From contig MICJ01000030.1 in assembly GCA_001830835.1 (NCBI GenBank), positions 1 through 34,118 on the forward strand: a stretch of 34,118 bases of DNA. The letters are read 5' to 3'. The notes below the pieces were generated by a model, which did not search any database, was not told the origin of the DNA, and saw nothing but the letters and a program-made list of their open reading frames with translations. A program made the position numbers and the translations under genes. Origin of the DNA: Syntrophobacterales bacterium GWC2_56_13 (GTDB taxonomy: Bacteria > Desulfobacterota > Syntrophia > Syntrophales > UBA5619). Shown one piece after another: positions 16,636 through 26,202 of this stretch; the first letter of the stretch is position 1, and each line of letters begins with the position of its first letter.

Positions 16636-17769
16636 TCACTCCATGTCCCCGTATTTCCGGCTCTTCAACAGGTCGATGATCTTGTGATCGGCGGCCGGCA
16701 GGGCGAATCCGTCGAGTTCCCGGGGGAGAATCCATCGATAGTCGTCGGCTCCGATGAGCCGGATACGGCCCCCCCGATACCGGCAGTCGAAGGCATGGAG
16801 GGTAATCCTGAAGTGGGTGTACGCATGTTCCACCGAGGTGAGGCAAGCTCCTACCTCGATATTGATTCCGAGCTCCTCCCGGATCTCTCTTTTCAGGCAA
16901 CCCTCCAGGTCCTCGCCCTGTTCGAGCTTCCCCCCGGGAAACTCCCAGAGTCCTCCCAGCAACCCTTTCGGCGGCCGGCGCGTGATCAGGAGCCGGTCGC
17001 CCCGCCAGATGATCCCGGCCGTGACCTGATAGTGGGGAACGGGCTTCCGCGGGGATTTGACGGGCAGCTCGCTCTGGATGGAGAGCCGGTTGGCCTCACA
17101 TATCCGGGATACCGGGCAGTCTGAACAGGCGGGATTCCGGGCCCGGCATATCAGCGCGCCCAATTCCATCAAGGCCTGGTTGTGATCCCGAATGCAGCGT
17201 TTCGGCAGGAGGCTTTCCGAAAGCGACCAGAGCACCTTCTGAGTAGAGGCCTTCCGGACGTCGTCCGTGACGTGGAAGATCCTCGAGAGTACGCGGATGA
17301 CGTTTCCGTCGAGGACGGTCTCGGGTTTTCCGAAGGCGATGCTCAAAATCGCACCGGCGGTGTAACGGCCGACGCCGGGGAGGGAGATCAAATCCTCAAA
17401 GGAATCGGGGACGCGGCCGTCGAACAGATCGACGACGTCACGCGCGGCCCGATGGAGATGACGCGCCCGGCCGTAATAACCCAAACCTTCCCAGTACTTC
17501 ATCACCTCGTCCGGAGCGGCCCGCGCCAGATCCTCCACCGACGGGAATCGGCTGATGAAGCGTCCGTAGTACGCCTCCACGGTCTTCACCTGGGTCTGCT
17601 GGAGCATCACCTCTGAGACCCAGATCTTGTAGGGGTCCCTCGTTTCCCGCCACGGCAGGGGTCTGCTCCGCTGATTGTACCAGGAAAGCAGCTTTTTCTG
17701 AAACTGGCGTTTAAGTGGAATGTTGACTCTCATTGATCCAAAACCCCGGTGATGCGATTCAAGGCTCAC
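16636..17769 (-). CDS. mutY: A/G-specific adenine glycosylase MutY
   Basis: LPWRETRDPYKIWVSEVMLQQTQVKTV (HhH-GPD), GVGRYTAGAILSIAFG, CX6CX2CX5C FeS cluster region (CRARNPACSDCPVSRIC), C-terminal NUDIX-like domain. Start may be at 17733 (MRVNIPLK). Confidence 0.95.
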   Translation of the reverse strand: MSLESHHRGFGSMRVNIPLKRQFQKKLLSWYNQRSRPLPWRETRDPYKIWVSEVMLQQTQVKTVEAYYGRFISRFPSVEDLARAAPDEVMKYWEGLGYYGRARHLHRAARDVVDLFDGRVPDSFEDLISLPGVGRYTAGAILSIAFGKPETVLDGNVIRVLSRIFHVTDDVRKASTQKVLWSLSESLLPKRCIRDHNQALMELGALICRARNPACSDCPVSRICEANRLSIQSELPVKSPRKPVPHYQVTAGIIWRGDRLLITRRPPKGLLGGLWEFPGGKLEQGEDLEGCLKREIREELGINIEVGACLTSVEHAYTHFRITLHAFDCRYRGGRIRLIGADDYRWILPRELDGFALPAADHKIIDLLKSRKYGDME

Positions 17770-17894
17770 ACCATAATGAAAAGGGAGCCCGAAATCAAGG
17801 AGTGCATGGCCGGCGGGAAACCGAAAAAGAATGCAATAATATTTTCATCTCCGGTGGACTGTGTGATAAATGGGGCTGCAGGATGAATTGAATT

Positions 17895-18245
17895 ATGCAT
17901 GAGCTTGCCGTCACAGAGAGTCTTCTCCAGGTGGTCCTCCGCCACGCCCGCGCCGGCGGAGCGTCGAAGGTCGTCAGCGTCGGCCTGAGGATCGGCGAAG
18001 TGAGCGATCTCGTCGACGAATGGGTGCAGCGTTACTTCGACCATCTCAGCCGGGGCACGATCGCGGAGGGGGCCGTCATCCGAATCGAACGGTCGCCGGC
18101 GATGTTCAGATGCGGCGCCTGTGGTCACAGCTTTCCGGCCGATCCCCGGACGAGGGAGGAGATCCGCTGCGCCCTTTGCGCCTCCGAAGAGACGGCCCTC
18201 GTCTCCGGACGCGAGTATCTGGTACAGCAGATCGAGGTCATCTAA
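17895..18245 (+). CDS. hypA: Hydrogenase nickel incorporation protein HypA
   Basis: MHELAVTESLLQVVLRHA...FRCGACGHSF...IRCALCASEE: His2 nickel site and CxxC...CxxC zinc site. Confidence 0.95.
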   Translation: MHELAVTESLLQVVLRHARAGGASKVVSVGLRIGEVSDLVDEWVQRYFDHLSRGTIAEGAVIRIERSPAMFRCGACGHSFPADPRTREEIRCALCASEETALVSGREYLVQQIEVI

Positions 18246-18346
18246 AAAAGGGGACAGATCTATTTTCCCCTTGGCATAAAAAAGGGGACAGATCTATTTT
18301 CCCCTTGGCAGGTAATTAGAAAAATAGATCTGTCCCCTTTTTTTCG
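18244..18346. repeat. Two direct copies plus one inverted copy of AAAAGGGGACAGATCTATTTTCCCCTTGGCA
   Basis: aaaaaaggggacagatctattttccccttggca (18244-18276), taaaaaaggggacagatctattttccccttggca (18277-18310), then inverted aaaaatagatctgtccccttttttt (from 18320). Confidence 0.9.
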
Positions 18347-18354
18347 GTGATGCG

Positions 18355-19053
18355 ATGGTGGAAATAAGGTTGATAGAAGTTCGGGAGGAGATACTGGCCG
18401 AAAACCAGCAGGAGGCCGGCGATATCCGCGCAGAGCTGCGGCGGCGCGGCGTCTACATGCTGAACTTGATGTCCTCCCCCGGATCGGGCAAGACGAGCCT
18501 TATCCTCCGGACCCTCCGGGAGCTGAAAAATACATTCAGATTCGCCGTGATCGAGGGGGACATCGACGCCGTGGTGGACGCGGAGAAGGTTGTCGGGGAG
18601 GGGATCCCGGCGGTCCAGATCCGGACAGGCGGCGCCTGCCACCTGGACGCGCCCATGATCGCCGCCGCCCTTAAGGAGCTGGATCTCGCAGCCCTGGATT
18701 GCATTATCATCGAAAACGTCGGCAACCTCGTCTGCCCCGCCGAATTCGACACCGGCGCCGAGCGGAAGGCCGTCATCCTGAGCGTCCCCGAAGGGGACGA
18801 CAAGCCGCTCAAATATCCGTTGATTTTCTCCGTCTGCGATCTATTGGTGGTCAACAAGATCGATTACCTGGAAGGCTCGGATTTCAACCCGGAGGCCCTG
18901 AAGGAGAGGGTGCTCCGACTCAACCCGGGGATGCGCATCCTTGCCCTCTCCTGTCGGACCGGGGAGGGCGTTTCCGACTGGATCCGCTGGCTGACCGACG
19001 AAATCTCGGCCTTCCGCAAGGGCATGGCCGGCGGCCCTGTCAAGGATCGATAA
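18355..19053 (+). CDS. hypB: Hydrogenase nickel incorporation GTPase HypB
   Basis: LMSSPGSGKTSLILRTL (P-loop), VIEGDIDAVVDAEKV, QIRTGGACHLDAPMI, LLVVNKIDYL. Confidence 0.96.
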   Translation: MVEIRLIEVREEILAENQQEAGDIRAELRRRGVYMLNLMSSPGSGKTSLILRTLRELKNTFRFAVIEGDIDAVVDAEKVVGEGIPAVQIRTGGACHLDAPMIAAALKELDLAALDCIIIENVGNLVCPAEFDTGAERKAVILSVPEGDDKPLKYPLIFSVCDLLVVNKIDYLEGSDFNPEALKERVLRLNPGMRILALSCRTGEGVSDWIRWLTDEISAFRKGMAGGPVKDR

Positions 19054-19063
19054 TTCCCTTCGT

Positions 19064-20260
19064 TCAGCCGCCTGCCAGCTCCTCCTTCTTCCAGGGCGGT
19101 AGAAGCTTTATTAAAATCGCAAGGACGACAAAAGGAATGATCAATAGAGCCAGGGAAACGAGCAAACCTTCAATGCCGGTCAATTCCATTTTGTAGGTCG
19201 TCAAACCCCGGAAGCTCTTCGAAAACAGTTGCCCGCCGATCACCACATTCCATCTGGTGCTGAAGATCCCCATCTGGATGAGCACGACGCAGACGAAATA
19301 TAAAAGCTTCCTCAATTCTTCCTGAAGACGGAATACCCTGATGACCACCATAATGCCCAGGGGCAGCAGCATGCCCAACAGGATCTGGAGCACCACCAGA
19401 CTCATAAAAAGCTTTGTGCTCACCAACTGGGACAGGATCTTAATCGATTCTTCGCTTTCGTAGAGGCGATGGATAAAATCAAGGACTTCAATAGAAAAGT
19501 CAACGATGACGGCATAGAACAGAAAGGAAGCCACCTTGTCGAGACATTTCATATCTATTTTTCCGCCTTGAATGGGGATGATGATCATGTAGAGGAACAT
19601 GACGATAGCGATCCCCGAGACGATGGCCGAAAAGAGAAACACGACCGGCATCATCACGCTGCTCCACCAGGGATTTGCCTTGATGGAACCGAAGATAAAA
19701 CCCACATAACCGTGGAGCAGAAAAGCCGAGGGGATGCCGATGATCGTGATGATTTTTACAGTCTTCTTATCGAAGGCGACGGCCTTTTCACTGATATCGG
19801 TGGAAAAAAGAGAAAGGACCTTGAGCACCCACTTTTTGAGACCCGTCGATTCGGAGGACCAAACGATCATATCCCGGCGGTATTCAAACCATATTTCCAG
19901 CAAAAGCACCACCATCAGATACCAGAGATAAACAAAACCAAACATGGCCATTGCCGAAGCCAGATTAGGGGTCAGAAAAATCTCATAGGAACGCCACGGT
20001 TGGCCGAGATGGAGCTGCAGAGGCAGGGGCGCAATCAGGAGAAAGGCCAGCGCCGTCAGCAGGGCCAACCGGTACGTGGGCTGCAATTCCTTGACGTTGA
20101 AGACCTTGACCAGGGAGGCGAGGATAAAGGCCCCGGCGACGAGTCCGGTGATGTATGGATACACCACGATCAGGATCGACCAGTGGATTTCGATTTCGTT
20201 CGGGTATATGAACCCCACTACCTGTTTGGCCAGTTCCGCAAAATTCTGGGCTGTTTCCAT
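19064..20260 (-). CDS. NrfD-family membrane subunit (module 2)
   Basis: About 9-10 hydrophobic segments with NrfD/PsrC character (IHWSILIVVYPYITGLVAGAFILASL). Adjacent to an FeS subunit. Confidence 0.85.
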   Translation of the reverse strand: METAQNFAELAKQVVGFIYPNEIEIHWSILIVVYPYITGLVAGAFILASLVKVFNVKELQPTYRLALLTALAFLLIAPLPLQLHLGQPWRSYEIFLTPNLASAMAMFGFVYLWYLMVVLLLEIWFEYRRDMIVWSSESTGLKKWVLKVLSLFSTDISEKAVAFDKKTVKIITIIGIPSAFLLHGYVGFIFGSIKANPWWSSVMMPVVFLFSAIVSGIAIVMFLYMIIIPIQGGKIDMKCLDKVASFLFYAVIVDFSIEVLDFIHRLYESEESIKILSQLVSTKLFMSLVVLQILLGMLLPLGIMVVIRVFRLQEELRKLLYFVCVVLIQMGIFSTRWNVVIGGQLFSKSFRGLTTYKMELTGIEGLLVSLALLIIPFVVLAILIKLLPPWKKEELAGG

Positions 20261-20261
20261 A

Positions 20262-21008
20262 TCAGTTCACCTCACCATCAAGATTTGCGTATAAAACTTT
20301 GGGATCCGTATTCAAAGACGGCTTGAGAACATGCAGTTTATTCATCCTGATGAACCGTCCCAGCGGACTGGCAATGCTCTTCATGTCGCCGAAGACCCGG
20401 GCCTGTTTCGGACAGACTTCCACGCAGGCGGGCAGCAGGCCTCTCACCAGGCGATGATAGCAGAAGGTGCATTTATCGGCGACCCTGGTTTCCGGATGGA
20501 GGTAACGCGCCCCGTAGGGACATGCCTGAATGCAATACCGGCAGCCGATACAGCGTTTGCCGTCCACCAGGATCACGCCATCATCGGTTTTGAAGGTGGC
20601 GCCCACCGGGCAAACCTGCACGCAGGGGGGGTGATCACATTGATTGCAGAGTTTCGGGACAAAAAAACTGCGCAGCACATCCTTTTCCATAATGACATCT
20701 CTCGATTCATCAAGGCCCATATTGATGGTGTTGACAGTCACGCTCTTGTCCACCTTGATGACATATCTTTCCACCCAGGTGCGGAAGTAAAAGGGATCGC
20801 CGGGCACATCGTTTTCCGTTTTGCAGGCCTGCATGCATCTGGCGCAGCCGATACACTTATCGATGTCGACGCCCATGCCGTAGTAATGTTTGGCGGGATC
20901 ATAGTCTTTATGAATCATTTTTGCCCAGGCGGCCGGAGATAGTCCTCCGACGACGGCGCCGGAAGAAATCAGTAAACAAACATGTTTCAAGAAGTCTCGT
21001 CGATCCAT
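20262..21008 (-). CDS. Tat-exported 4x[4Fe-4S] ferredoxin-type subunit (module 2)
   Basis: MDRRDFLKHVCLLISSGAVVGGL (Tat RRxFL), CIGCARCMQAC, CNQCDHPPCVQVCPVGA, CIGCRYCIQACPYGARY, CTFCYHRL...PACVEVCP. Start 21008 rather than the track start. Confidence 0.92.
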   Translation of the reverse strand: MDRRDFLKHVCLLISSGAVVGGLSPAAWAKMIHKDYDPAKHYYGMGVDIDKCIGCARCMQACKTENDVPGDPFYFRTWVERYVIKVDKSVTVNTINMGLDESRDVIMEKDVLRSFFVPKLCNQCDHPPCVQVCPVGATFKTDDGVILVDGKRCIGCRYCIQACPYGARYLHPETRVADKCTFCYHRLVRGLLPACVEVCPKQARVFGDMKSIASPLGRFIRMNKLHVLKPSLNTDPKVLYANLDGEVN

Positions 21009-21754
21009 TAGATACCTCCTAACATATGTGGATAATGGCACTGCCAGCAAACATATTTTTCTCCGTGGGTGGCCATATCAACAGTCGGCATTCCCTTGCC
21101 GCCGGAACCCTTCGCATGGCACTTTCCGCAAAATTCCCGTTTATCCGGTTTCGTCGGCGTCACGGTCCTCGGTGAAGTCTTATGCTTTTCCGGCGTGCTG
21201 TGGCAGACGGTACACTCGATCAGGGCGTGGTAGGAGGTCGCCTTGGTTCTTTCAATCTCCGCATGACAGGCTGCGCAGGAACGAGGCGTCTTGGGCGGTT
21301 TGGGGTTATGCGGATTGTGGCAAGTGATGCAGGGCTTCCGCGGGTTATGCGTATCCGGGTTGATCTGAGGGAAGCCGGTCGGTCTTGAGGAATTGTAGTT
21401 ATGGCAGTAGGAACAGTAATCGCGCTTTTTCGGTGAAGTAGGCTTTACATCCGTTGGGTTGTCCACGTGTTTTTGCGCGGCGCCATGGCAGGACTCACAG
21501 GACAGATCCCGGTGGTAGCCACTTTTCTTCATTTCCGGTTCCTTCTCGTGACATTGCCCGCAACTCTGCGCGCCGGCATACTTGACTTCCTTGGCCGCTT
21601 CCCTCTCCATGGCAGAATTTTTCTGCAAAGCCGGGTCTTTCAGTTCCAGAGGGAGGATGAATTGCCTCACCACTAACAATACCAAAGCTAAGACCGCAAA
21701 TAGAACAATAATTCTAACTGCCTGTTCAGGAATCTTTTTAAAAAAATCTTTCAT
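21008..21754 (-). CDS. Membrane-anchored octaheme c-type cytochrome (module 2)
   Basis: Eight CxxCH motifs (CGQCH, CESCH, CSYCH, CITCH, CAACH, CTVCH, CGKCH, CWQCH) and an N-terminal TM anchor. TAATG overlap with the next gene. Confidence 0.92.
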   Translation of the reverse strand: MKDFFKKIPEQAVRIIVLFAVLALVLLVVRQFILPLELKDPALQKNSAMEREAAKEVKYAGAQSCGQCHEKEPEMKKSGYHRDLSCESCHGAAQKHVDNPTDVKPTSPKKRDYCSYCHNYNSSRPTGFPQINPDTHNPRKPCITCHNPHNPKPPKTPRSCAACHAEIERTKATSYHALIECTVCHSTPEKHKTSPRTVTPTKPDKREFCGKCHAKGSGGKGMPTVDMATHGEKYVCWQCHYPHMLGGI

Positions 21755-21977
21755 GCAATCCCTCCCCCTCAATTAATCCTTAACCTTCCGTAAACAAAGG
21801 TATTTCTATGGTTAGCCGCAAGAGTGACCGCTATACTCTTTTTTGCTTGAGTCGAGCAGGCCGGTTCCTCCCGAACTCTGTTCTGACGGTCGGCCAACTT
21901 TGTCAGGCTGGCTTCACAACCAACTGGATTTATCCGGCTTTTCCCGACGCACTCAGAGGTTTCTTTTTGGTGGCGCG

Positions 21978-22006
21978 AGTATATGAAGGTGGCCTTTGTG
22001 TGTCAA
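21978..22006 (-). promoter_or_regulatory. Sigma70-like promoter of cytochrome module 2
   Basis: Minus strand TTGACA-N17-TATACT (TTGACACACAAAGGCCACCTTCATATACT). Confidence 0.65.
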
Positions 22007-22049
22007 GATAATTTATCGGGCACGCTTATAACGGTTTGCGAGGGTAAAA

Positions 22050-23300
22050 TTACGGCTTTATCCGCTCGTATTGGGGCCGAGCGGTTGCCTTGGCATATTT
22101 CGAGCGGATGAAATCGCCGCGCTGGATGGGAATGGCAATCCTCATAAAGAAGGTAAAGATCAGAAGCCCAAAGGCCCAGATGCCCAAAGAAACAAATATT
22201 TCCGTTATATTCGGCATATATTCATAGATTTCCCCGAGCGGATCGGGAATGAAACCGGGGACGATAAGACCGAGCCCCTTTTCAATCCACACCCCCACTA
22301 TGATGAAAAGAGAACCGATGTTGAGCGTAATCAGATTTTCTCTGGTTTTAGGGATCAGAAATATGACAAATGCCGTAATATTCATGAACATTGCCGACCA
22401 GATCCAGGGAACCAGTGAGTTATGTCCATGCAACCCCTGATAGAGATATTCCAGGGGCGCCAGATGAATGGTGCCGGTGTAGTACTCCTTGAATAATTCG
22501 GCGCCCAGCAGAAATAGATTGATAAACATCGAGTAGGCAATCAACTCGGAGATTTTGAAAAGGGCCTCGTTTTTAATTTTCATCCCGGCCGTTTTTCTCA
22601 GGATCTGGAAAATGATAATGGCCATTGCCGGCCCTGAGCAAAAGGCGCTGGCGAGAAAGCGGGGCGCCAAAATGGAGGCGTTCCAGAAGGGTCTGGCGGC
22701 CAGTCCGTTATAGAGGAAGGCGGTAACCGTATGGATGCCCACGGCCCAGGGAATGGAGAGCAAAACCAGAGGGATGACAAAATTCTTGTTAGGTTCTTTG
22801 CCAAAATAAGATTTTACCAGGATATAGATCGGGACAAGGGTGTTCAGGACGAAATAGCCGTTGAGTACGATAACATCCCAGGCCAGCAGAGATTTAGGGA
22901 AGGATAGCGTTCCGATAAAGGGGATCATGTGCCAGAACCTGTCCGGTCTTCCCAGATCGGCAAAGACAAACATCAGGGCCATGATGATTGCTGAAGCCGC
23001 AAGAAGCTCACCCAACACAACGATTTCCTTGATGGGATCGAAGTGATAAATGTATGCCGGGATAACGAGGAGTACGGCCGCGGCGGCTACACCGACCAGG
23101 TAGGTAAAGTTGCCTATATAAAGGCCCCACGACACCTGATCCCGCATATTGGTAACGATCAGCCCCGCATCCAGTTGGTCAATATAGAAGGTAAGGGCCA
23201 CGCCGATTATTGTCAGCAGAAAGGCGCACCACAGATAGTAGCCTCTCGTGCCGAAGAGAACCATATTAACCGATTTTTTAAATAATCTCCAGGCTTCCAT
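22050..23300 (-). CDS. NrfD-family membrane subunit (module 1)
   Basis: 416 aa polytopic protein: WGLYIGNFTYLVGVAAAAVLLVIPAYIY...FADLGRPDRFWHMI...SFPKSLLAWDVIVLNGYFVLN, typical NrfD/HmcC-like. Confidence 0.92.
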   Translation of the reverse strand: MEAWRLFKKSVNMVLFGTRGYYLWCAFLLTIIGVALTFYIDQLDAGLIVTNMRDQVSWGLYIGNFTYLVGVAAAAVLLVIPAYIYHFDPIKEIVVLGELLAASAIIMALMFVFADLGRPDRFWHMIPFIGTLSFPKSLLAWDVIVLNGYFVLNTLVPIYILVKSYFGKEPNKNFVIPLVLLSIPWAVGIHTVTAFLYNGLAARPFWNASILAPRFLASAFCSGPAMAIIIFQILRKTAGMKIKNEALFKISELIAYSMFINLFLLGAELFKEYYTGTIHLAPLEYLYQGLHGHNSLVPWIWSAMFMNITAFVIFLIPKTRENLITLNIGSLFIIVGVWIEKGLGLIVPGFIPDPLGEIYEYMPNITEIFVSLGIWAFGLLIFTFFMRIAIPIQRGDFIRSKYAKATARPQYERIKP

Positions 23301-23315
23301 GCAACCCTCTTGACG

Positions 23316-24221
23316 CTATGCGGAAAAGAAGTAATAAAATTTAGGTTCGGTGTTGAAGTCTTCCTTCAATCTGAAGACCCTTTTATTTTCTATTAGGTAC
23401 CGTATCTCGCTGTTCGGATCCAGCAGGTTTCCGAACTTCCTTGTCCCTGTCGGACAAATCTCCACGCAGGCCGGGTAGCGTCCCTGCCTTACCCTCTGGA
23501 TGCAGAAGGTGCATTTTTCCACAACATTTTTCATCCGGGGTCTGTTTCCCAGATAGTGCACCCCTGTATTCAATTCTGCAGAGGGGATGTTCGGCTCCGC
23601 CCAGTTAAAGACCCTGCCCTTATAGGGGCAAGCGGCAACACAATACCGGCAGCCTATGCACCAGTCGTAATCCACCACCACGATGCCATCCCGTTCCGTC
23701 CATGTAGCCTTTACAGGACAGACGCGCACGCAGGGGGGGTTTTCGCATTGTTGGCATTGAACGGGCATGTACATGAACCCCGGTTCGGGAACTGTTTCGG
23801 GATTATAGTAATGTTCTGCGTTTTCAAGGTTGATCAGGCTTCCCTTTTTCAGTCTTATGACCCTTATCCACTGCAGCTGGGGGTTTATGCGGGACTGGTT
23901 ATTTTCTTTCACGCAGGCGTAAACACACCTTCTGCAGCCGATACAGCGCGACAGATCGAGGCCGTAGCCCCAAAGGACCCCGGTGTCGGCCGGTTGTGTG
24001 CTGATATGAAACTCTTTCCCGTATTTTTTTAAATACTTCGCTTCCAGACGGCGGATGACCTGTTTCTTTTCCTCTTCCGTCATCTCGCGGAAGTGCTTCT
24101 GGAGAAACTCTTCCACAGCATCCCGAGTGCAAGAGATACTCCCCATGGACAACCCGGCCATGGCCCCCATGGACAGCATTTTTATGAAATCTCTTCTGGT
24201 ATGTGATTTACTATCTTGCAT
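23316..24221 (-). CDS. Tat-exported 4x[4Fe-4S] ferredoxin-type subunit (module 1)
   Basis: RRDFIKMLSMGAMAGLSMGSISC (Tat, possible lipobox), CIGCRRCVYAC, CQQCENPPCVRVCPVKA, CIGCRYCVAACPY, CTFCIQRVRQGRYPACVEICP. Confidence 0.92.
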   Translation of the reverse strand: MQDSKSHTRRDFIKMLSMGAMAGLSMGSISCTRDAVEEFLQKHFREMTEEEKKQVIRRLEAKYLKKYGKEFHISTQPADTGVLWGYGLDLSRCIGCRRCVYACVKENNQSRINPQLQWIRVIRLKKGSLINLENAEHYYNPETVPEPGFMYMPVQCQQCENPPCVRVCPVKATWTERDGIVVVDYDWCIGCRYCVAACPYKGRVFNWAEPNIPSAELNTGVHYLGNRPRMKNVVEKCTFCIQRVRQGRYPACVEICPTGTRKFGNLLDPNSEIRYLIENKRVFRLKEDFNTEPKFYYFFSA

Positions 24222-24711
24222 GCGTTGCTTCCGGTCTTATCGGTGGCGATTCTGGTTTTATGGGTTTGAATTTGGGATCATGAGGGTTGTGACAATTTAC
24301 GCAAAGGAAATAGGTCCGTTTCCCTCCCTTGAAATAGCCAATTCTTTTCCCATGAATTCCTGCCTTCCAGTCGTTGTAAATATTCCCATGGCACTGCCCG
24401 CAAAGCCGGTAGGATTCGGTAAAATTGATGTTTTCGCCATCGGCAAGCTTCAGCTTGTCACGGTCACCGGCATTATGGCAATCGAGGCACCACCTTTCCT
24501 GCTCCGCATGGCGCAATTTGATGGAGGTATGCTCGTCCTTTAATTCCCTTTTCCTGGTGTTTACTTCAAGCCCGGCGTGACAATTGCTGCAGGGAAAGAT
24601 TCCCTCGGAGAGGGGAGGCGAGGAAACGGGATAGTCATCATGCTGAGCCGCCGAAGCCGGGAGACCGAATCCGATTGTGATGAGCGATAGTAAAAGCAAT
24701 ATAATTTTCAT
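24211..24711 (-). CDS. Tetraheme c-type cytochrome (module 1)
   Basis: Signal peptide MKIILLLLSLITIGFGLPASA and four CxxCH motifs (CSNCH, CLDCH, CGQCH, CVNCH). Overlaps the FeS gene start by 11 bp. Confidence 0.9.
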   Translation of the reverse strand: MKIILLLLSLITIGFGLPASAAQHDDYPVSSPPLSEGIFPCSNCHAGLEVNTRKRELKDEHTSIKLRHAEQERWCLDCHNAGDRDKLKLADGENINFTESYRLCGQCHGNIYNDWKAGIHGKRIGYFKGGKRTYFLCVNCHNPHDPKFKPIKPESPPIRPEATHAR

Positions 24712-24743
24712 AGCATTAGTTTTACTTATTTCTTAACCGGGGG

Positions 24744-24772
24744 TTAATACAAAGATCGGCCTTGTCTGTCAA
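24744..24772 (-). promoter_or_regulatory. Sigma70-like promoter of cytochrome module 1
   Basis: Minus strand TTGACA-N17-TATTAA (TTGACAGACAAGGCCGATCTTTGTATTAA). Confidence 0.65.
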
Positions 24773-24819
24773 TAAGTTTCTACAAAAATATGTGGCGTTG
24801 CAACACAGGCATGGGATTT

Positions 24820-26133
24820 TTAGGGCGGGAAGTCCGCCTGGAAGAGGGGCAGCCCCAGGTGCTTGCGGCGGGTTTCGCCATAGAGCTGCGTCTGTTCGCG
24901 GACGGTGGGCGCCCCCCGGCGGCCACGGCCGAAGACCTCGAGGGGGTGGGAGCCGCCCAGGTGGAGAGTATGCTTGCCGTACTTGCCGGAGAGGGCGTCG
25001 ACGGCCTCGTAGAGCTCCCGGATCTTCTCTGCCTTCAGGGGGTCCTCGAAGAGGGAGTACTGGATCCGGGTGTCCTGGACGAGGTCCAAAAGGACGACGC
25101 CGGTCGCGCGGTAGATCTCGCAGCGCCGGTACATCTCGTTGAACAGGCCGCGGAGGAGGCCGGACAGCTCCAGGGGATGGACCGAGGAGCGGCTGAGCTT
25201 TGCCTCCCGGCCCGCCGTGTCGAAGTTCTGCTTCTTCAGAAAGACGGCGATCCTCCGGGGGGCGAGGCCGTAGCGCCTGGCCTTGATGCAGGCCGATTCC
25301 AGGTTCCGCATCAGATGGGCGAAGAGATAGTCCCGGTCGGCCGTCGGCGGGGCGAAGGTCTTCGTTTTGCTGATCGAGACGTAGGAGCTCTTCTCCTCCG
25401 GGGCGACGGGGTAGACTGGCTCTCCCCGGAGCTCCCGCCATGTCTCGATGCCGGGCTTCGTGAACCTCTCCCGGATCGTCTTCTCGGGGAGGCGGGCGAA
25501 CTCCAGAGCGGTTTTTACACCCATTTTATTCAGGTAGTTCGTCGTGGCGGGACCGATCCCCCAGACCTTCTCCACGGGCAGCCCCTCCAGGAAGGAGGCG
25601 ATCGCCCGCCCGGGGATGACGGTGAAACCGGCGGGCTTCCGGTGTTTGGAGGCGACCTTGGCCAGGACCTTTGTGATGCTGAGCCCCGCGGAGACGGTGA
25701 TCCCCAGCTCCCGGGCGATCTCCGCCTGGATCTTCAGGGCGGTGGCCTCGTAGGAAGCTCGGAGGGCCCTCCTCATTCCGGTGAGGTCGGCGAAGGCCTC
25801 GTCGATGGAGTACTCCTCCACCTGAGGGGTGAAGCGGCGCATGATGTTGAACATCCGCCGGGAGAAGAGGCTGTAGGCCTCGTAGTCGGAAGGGAGGACG
25901 GCGAGCGCCGGGCAGATCCGCTTCGCCTCGTGGAGGGGGACCCCCCGCTTGATCCCCAGCCGCTTGGCCGCATAGTTCGCGCAGGCGACGATCCCCCGCT
26001 CGCCCCCCGTGATGATCGGCTTCCCCTTGAGTTCCGGATGGAGCGCCTCCTCGCAGGAGGTGAAGAAGGCGTCCCCGTCGACGTGGAGAATCGCCCGCGG
26101 CCAGCTGTGGAGGCTGAAAATAACGTCGTTCAT
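24820..26133 (-). CDS. dinB: DNA polymerase IV (Y-family)
   Basis: ILHVDGDAFFTSCEEALHPELKGKPIITGGERGIVACANYAAKRLGIKRGVPL...EEYSIDEAFADLTG...GLSITKVLAKVASKHRKP...VWGIGPATTNYL. Confidence 0.95.
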   Translation of the reverse strand: MNDVIFSLHSWPRAILHVDGDAFFTSCEEALHPELKGKPIITGGERGIVACANYAAKRLGIKRGVPLHEAKRICPALAVLPSDYEAYSLFSRRMFNIMRRFTPQVEEYSIDEAFADLTGMRRALRASYEATALKIQAEIARELGITVSAGLSITKVLAKVASKHRKPAGFTVIPGRAIASFLEGLPVEKVWGIGPATTNYLNKMGVKTALEFARLPEKTIRERFTKPGIETWRELRGEPVYPVAPEEKSSYVSISKTKTFAPPTADRDYLFAHLMRNLESACIKARRYGLAPRRIAVFLKKQNFDTAGREAKLSRSSVHPLELSGLLRGLFNEMYRRCEIYRATGVVLLDLVQDTRIQYSLFEDPLKAEKIRELYEAVDALSGKYGKHTLHLGGSHPLEVFGRGRRGAPTVREQTQLYGETRRKHLGLPLFQADFPP

Positions 26134-26202
26134 GGTCGAAGCCTTTGCTCATCTCATGAAAACTGAATCTGAAAAAAACGCTTGCCTTTTCCCGGTTTCA
26201 AG

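Noticed and set aside
24790-26166. 458-aa plus-strand ORF opposite dinB
   Set aside because: Shadow ORF in GC-rich sequence; the minus strand encodes an unambiguous DinB.
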